Part shown: positions 4,290 to 6,547 of the stretch, piece after piece
Position numbering within the stretch: position 1 is the stretch's first letter
Layout of the letters: each line of letters opens with the position of its first letter
From: CAYMDP01 sp964389375
GTDB lineage: Bacteria; Bdellovibrionota; Bdellovibrionia; Bdellovibrionales; UBA1609
Length of the DNA stretch: 6,547 bases
Reading direction: 5' to 3'
Assembly (NCBI GenBank): GCA_964389375.1
Contig: CAYMDP010000080.1
Location: 1 to 6,547, forward strand
Position numbers and translations under genes: made by a program
Notes under the pieces: generated by a model
The model's database searches: none
Told to the model about the DNA's origin: nothing
The model's input: only the letters and a program-made list of their open reading frames with translations

Positions 4290-5483
4290 CTAGCCCAGAT
4301 TGTCGTTCATATCGATCCGTGGAAATCGCACGGGGCGCACTTCGGGATTTGGATTTTTTGGTTTTAAAACAAATGGATTTGTCGATGCAGGAGCCGCTGC
4401 GGTTCCGATAGCGGCCAGATTCAAAGCCTGATGCGCTTGAGTCGGTCGTGCCGACTGCGGAGCCGGAGTCGCCGCCGCCTGCACTTGCGGTAGAACTGGC
4501 GATGGCGCGGGCTGAATGATCTGTGGTGGCTGGAATACCTCTGCCTCTAATACGGGACGAGGTTGTTCAATTTTTAGCTCTTGATCCTGAGCACTCACAT
4601 CGGAATTTTTTCGATCCTGCAAAAATTCACCGGCAGAGCTGACAATTTTATTTGTCATTTTCTTTGCTAAGTTAACAAGTTGGCTTGGAGCTTCAATTTT
4701 AATTTTATCAATCTTTAGCTCTTCTTGATCAAGGCGTCTTTGCTCTTTATCAAAAGTTTCGCAAACGTTTCTAAATTCATCGCCCAGTTTTTTTAGATTT
4801 TCGTATTCTTCGCGCGGAGGTTCGAAATTAGGATAAAGTTCTTTCGGACGCTCAAGCGCTGGACTGTCTTCAACCATCATTTGCTCGGGCATCGAAAATT
4901 CAAGGGCGCCTTCAGCTTCTAATTCGGACTTTGCCCACTCGGGAAGTTGCTCATCATCAAACATCAACTGCTCTTGGTTGACCTTTGCAATGAACGCCAA
5001 CTGTTCGCGCGGAAGATCGACGGCTTCAGCAATTTCATCTAAACTAGATCCACCGTGAGCCATTCGAGCGGCCTTGACGTATTTAATTGTATTTTGTCTT
5101 TCGATAATTTCCTGATGAGGAATTTTGTCCTGAAAAATTTCGGCCACTTCTAAGCTTTTATGCATCGATTGATCCACAAGCTGCATTTGTTTTTCTGCAT
5201 CAAAGATTTTCGTCTGAAGCAGACGGGTCTTTTGATCTAAAAGATTTGTCAGCTGCTTAACCTGAAGATCGGTTCGATCCGACAGATCTTCGAGAACAGA
5301 AATTTTACTTTGTAAAAGTTGAAGTCCTCGGCTTAAACGAGGATCTTCTTTTGGAGGTCTGCGAAAGCGAAGCCACAATACGGCGAGACCGAGACCTAAA
5401 AACAAATTCACCGCAATCTGCAAAACGTACCAAAAACTCACCTCGGACCTCCCATGGTCAACTGAAGGGCCGAAAAAATCCAT
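4290..5483 (-). CDS. Membrane-anchored coiled-coil protein with DUF2802-like segment and Pro/Ala-rich tail
   Basis: Counted from ATG 5483 the product is 397 aa. One membrane span (about 15-39, VSFWYVLQIAVNLFLGLGLA followed by VLWLRFRR) anchors the protein, with positive residues just after it that favour a cytoplasmic C-terminus. A long coiled coil follows (about 50-118). Next comes KYVKAARMAHGGSSLDEIAEAVDLPREQLAFIAKVNQ (134-170), which matches the helix-turn-helix-like core of DUF2802 proteins, often encoded next to chemotaxis or flagellar genes. The remainder is acidic, then Pro/Ala/Gln-rich (about 310-390) and probably disordered; it is much longer than usual for DUF2802 proteins. The start is ambiguous. 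ATG 5483 has AGAGGG 5 nt upstream. GTG 5441 has a better GGGAGG 6 nt upstream and would place the membrane span right at the N-terminus. The frame extends to a TTG at 5537, which I reject. The exact role is unknown; a motility link is inference. Confidence 0.8.
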   Translation of the reverse strand: MDFFGPSVDHGRSEVSFWYVLQIAVNLFLGLGLAVLWLRFRRPPKEDPRLSRGLQLLQSKISVLEDLSDRTDLQVKQLTNLLDQKTRLLQTKIFDAEKQMQLVDQSMHKSLEVAEIFQDKIPHQEIIERQNTIKYVKAARMAHGGSSLDEIAEAVDLPREQLAFIAKVNQEQLMFDDEQLPEWAKSELEAEGALEFSMPEQMMVEDSPALERPKELYPNFEPPREEYENLKKLGDEFRNVCETFDKEQRRLDQEELKIDKIKIEAPSQLVNLAKKMTNKIVSSAGEFLQDRKNSDVSAQDQELKIEQPRPVLEAEVFQPPQIIQPAPSPVLPQVQAAATPAPQSARPTQAHQALNLAAIGTAAAPASTNPFVLKPKNPNPEVRPVRFPRIDMNDNLG

Positions 5484-5500
5484 GTAGACCCTCTTTATAT

Positions 5501-5529
5501 ATTGTAGGAAAGCCTGACTTTCGCCGCAA
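5501..5529 (-). promoter_or_regulatory. Candidate promoter of the DUF2802-like gene
   Basis: On the minus strand TTGCGG (5529-5524) and TACAAT (5506-5501) are spaced by 17 bp. The -10 matches five of six consensus bases, the -35 only three. Transcription would start near 5494, leaving a leader of only about 10 nt before ATG 5483 but about 53 nt before GTG 5441, which slightly favours the latter start. I cannot recognise a flagellar sigma28 box here. Confidence 0.35.
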
Positions 5530-5587
5530 TACGACAAAAGTCGCGTTCGCAGCGAGTACTCAGACTAAGGTCGGGCTTTTGCTGTCT

Positions 5588-5642
5588 ATAAATAAAAAAT
5601 TGATAAAGGACCAGGCTGCTTGGGAAAGCCCGCCTGGACCTT
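5588..5642 (-). terminator. Intrinsic terminator of the outer-membrane protein gene
   Basis: Read on the minus strand, AAGGTCCAGGC (5642-5632) pairs with GCCTGGTCCTT (5616-5606) over 11 positions with one mismatch, around a 15-nt loop. A T-rich tract, ATTTTTTATTTA, follows after a few bases. It starts 20 nt after the stop codon of the outer-membrane protein gene and separates that unit from the DUF2802-like gene transcribed in the same direction. The short gap between stem and T tract makes it less than ideal. Confidence 0.7.
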
Positions 5643-5661
5643 AGGCCTAGATCTTCGGGGC

Positions 5662-6207
5662 TTAGAGCCAGAACTTTAAGGCTGCTGCAAAATTTAAAGC
5701 CGAGAAACTGTCTAGGTCCGCAGCTCCGGTTTTTTTCTCGCCTTCGACGCGCATCCAGCCCGCCTCAAGTCCTAGGGAAAAATTTTCCGCTAAGAAATGG
5801 TCATAACCAAAAAGAATTCCGTAAGACATTGGGCTGTAATTCGTATTTCCCAATTTTACTTTCGAAATCCCCGCGCGAACGGCAACAAAGGCGCCCTCGG
5901 CGACTCCTTCAAAGTGAAAGCTTCCTTCGATTCCATACAGGTCATAATTAAAATCGAAATCGGCAGCTCCGTTAGATTCTTCTTTCGAAGAACTTAAAAA
6001 ATATCCACCCAAGCCAAACTCTCCGTCCAAGCGCGCACCACCAATAATTCCGAACACGGGCCTAGAGCTTGTGTCGTCTGCATCGGGAACACTCATTCCA
6101 CCTAAGACTCCAACATAACCTTTTGCTTGGGCCCAAGAAGGTGTCGTCAGCAGAGTAAACATTGAAAGCATCAGACCAGTCGCAAAACGCAAAACAGATT
6201 TTTTCAT
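5662..6207 (-). CDS. Small outer-membrane beta-barrel protein
   Basis: This is a 181-aa exported protein. The N-terminus is a typical Sec signal: MKKS, a hydrophobic stretch, then SWA or AQA before the mature start (cleavage after residue 26 or 28). The mature part alternates hydrophobic and polar residues in about eight amphipathic strands, with aromatic girdles and Gly pairs: GYVGVLGGMSV, PVFGIIGGARL, FGLGGYFLSS, YDLYGIEGSFHFE, GAFVAVRAGISKV, MSYGILFGYDHF, FSLGLEAGWMRVEG and FSALNFAAALKFWL. This is the pattern of OmpW/OmpX-like or 'outer membrane beta-barrel domain' proteins. The last residues (KFWL) resemble a BAM recognition end, although the final residue is Leu rather than Phe. Substrate or role is unknown. 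The ATG at 6207 has AAAGGAG 7 nt upstream, and that site lies inside the 21-nt gap after the aminotransferase stop, so co-transcription is likely. An intrinsic terminator follows. Confidence 0.85.
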   Translation of the reverse strand: MKKSVLRFATGLMLSMFTLLTTPSWAQAKGYVGVLGGMSVPDADDTSSRPVFGIIGGARLDGEFGLGGYFLSSSKEESNGAADFDFNYDLYGIEGSFHFEGVAEGAFVAVRAGISKVKLGNTNYSPMSYGILFGYDHFLAENFSLGLEAGWMRVEGEKKTGAADLDSFSALNFAAALKFWL

Positions 6208-6228
6208 ATCCGAACTCCTTTGATTTTT

Positions 6229-6547
6229 TTATGACTTCACGAATTGACTTAATCGCTGAAATGCTTCTTTCATACGCTCTTCTTCCAAAACAAAACTCAT
6301 TCTTAAATATCCATCCATTCCAAATTCGACCCCAGGAACAACCGCCACTTGATGTTGCTCTAGATAAGCTTCGGCAAAATCTTTAGAGTTTTGGATCAAT
6401 TTGCCACCAAGTTTTTTTCCAAAATAACTCGAGATGTCCGGCCAGATATAAAATGCACCCTGCGGAGAAGTCACTCGAACTCCTGCGATGTCTTGAAGAG
6501 AACGAAAGGCCAAATCTCTTTTTTTAAGTAGAACTTGATTCGCTTTG
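6229..6547 (-). CDS. Class I/II PLP-dependent aminotransferase (aspartate aminotransferase-like), C-terminal part, truncated by window edge
   Basis: The frame is open from the right edge to TAA at 6231-6229 and encodes the last 105 residues of a fold-type I aminotransferase. These enzymes move an amino group between an amino acid and a 2-oxoacid using pyridoxal phosphate in the cytoplasm. Visible motifs belong to the small C-terminal domain: PQGAFYIWPDISSYFG (the GAFYxxP element), FAEAYLEQHQVAVVPGVEFG (LLExxxVAVVPGxxFG) and GYLRMSF. The Arg of GYLRMSF is the conserved residue that binds the substrate alpha-carboxylate. The catalytic Lys and PLP-phosphate residues lie outside the window. The sequence resembles the AspC/AatA-like subgroup, but alanine or related aminotransferases cannot be excluded. 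It appears to be the upstream partner of the outer-membrane protein gene, 21 nt away. Confidence 0.92.
   Translation of the reverse strand, partial: KANQVLLKKRDLAFRSLQDIAGVRVTSPQGAFYIWPDISSYFGKKLGGKLIQNSKDFAEAYLEQHQVAVVPGVEFGMDGYLRMSFVLEEERMKEAFQRLSQFVKS

Noticed and set aside
5532..5543. CGAC-AAAA-GTCG short palindrome upstream of the DUF2802-like gene
   Set aside because: Four-base arms are expected by chance; no further extension is possible.
5351..5644. 97-codon plus-strand open frame over the start of the DUF2802-like gene
   Set aside because: It is antisense to well-supported coding sequence, has low-complexity basic composition, and its 3' end lies in the intergenic region and terminator.

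Overview
The window reads like an ordinary chromosomal stretch of a Gram-negative bacterium. It has three lipoprotein or outer-membrane signal peptides, a Pal homologue, dense genes, strong AAGGAG-type ribosome binding sites and frequent 4-nt gene overlaps. The mix of a Pal/DUF4398/CpoB-like cassette, a DUF2802-type membrane-anchored coiled-coil protein and several lineage-specific small proteins suggests a Bdellovibrio-like or other former-deltaproteobacterial lineage. That placement is inference. I see no IS element, tRNA, rRNA, CRISPR array or phage gene.

Region 1 (1-2872, minus strand) is one compact transcription unit. In transcription order it holds pal, a DUF4398-like lipoprotein, a CpoB/YbgF-like lipoprotein, tsaD and the 5' part of rsmA, which runs off the left edge. 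The last three junctions are 4-nt stop/start overlaps (ATGA, GTGA, ATGA), so translational coupling is likely. The unit joins envelope constriction and peptidoglycan anchoring to two RNA-modification enzymes: t6A37 formation in tRNA and dimethylation of 16S rRNA. A sigma70-like promoter lies just upstream of pal.

Region 2 (2873-4014) starts with a 191-bp divergent control region containing two inverted repeats. After it, on the plus strand, come a short single-domain SSB without the usual DDIPF-type tail, an intergenic spacer with a 12-bp-arm hairpin, and a 165-aa cytosolic protein that I do not recognise.

Region 3 (4039-5483, minus strand) is a two-gene unit. The first gene encodes a membrane-anchored coiled-coil protein with a DUF2802-like helical segment and a long Pro/Ala-rich tail. 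It is followed after 11 nt by a 79-aa, probably all-beta protein with weak resemblance to part of FliK-like proteins. A link to flagella or motility is possible but unproven.

Region 4 (5588-6547, minus strand) contains the C-terminal third of a class I/II PLP aminotransferase, entering from the right edge. It is followed after 21 nt by a small outer-membrane beta-barrel protein, and the unit ends at a hairpin plus T-rich tract.

No gene-free stretch exceeds about 200 bp. I found no clear evidence for a previously undescribed system. The best candidates for follow-up are the 165-aa orphan with its leader hairpin, the tail-less SSB with palindromes upstream, the DUF4398 lipoprotein inside the Pal/CpoB cassette, and a slippery A9 tract in the CpoB-like gene.
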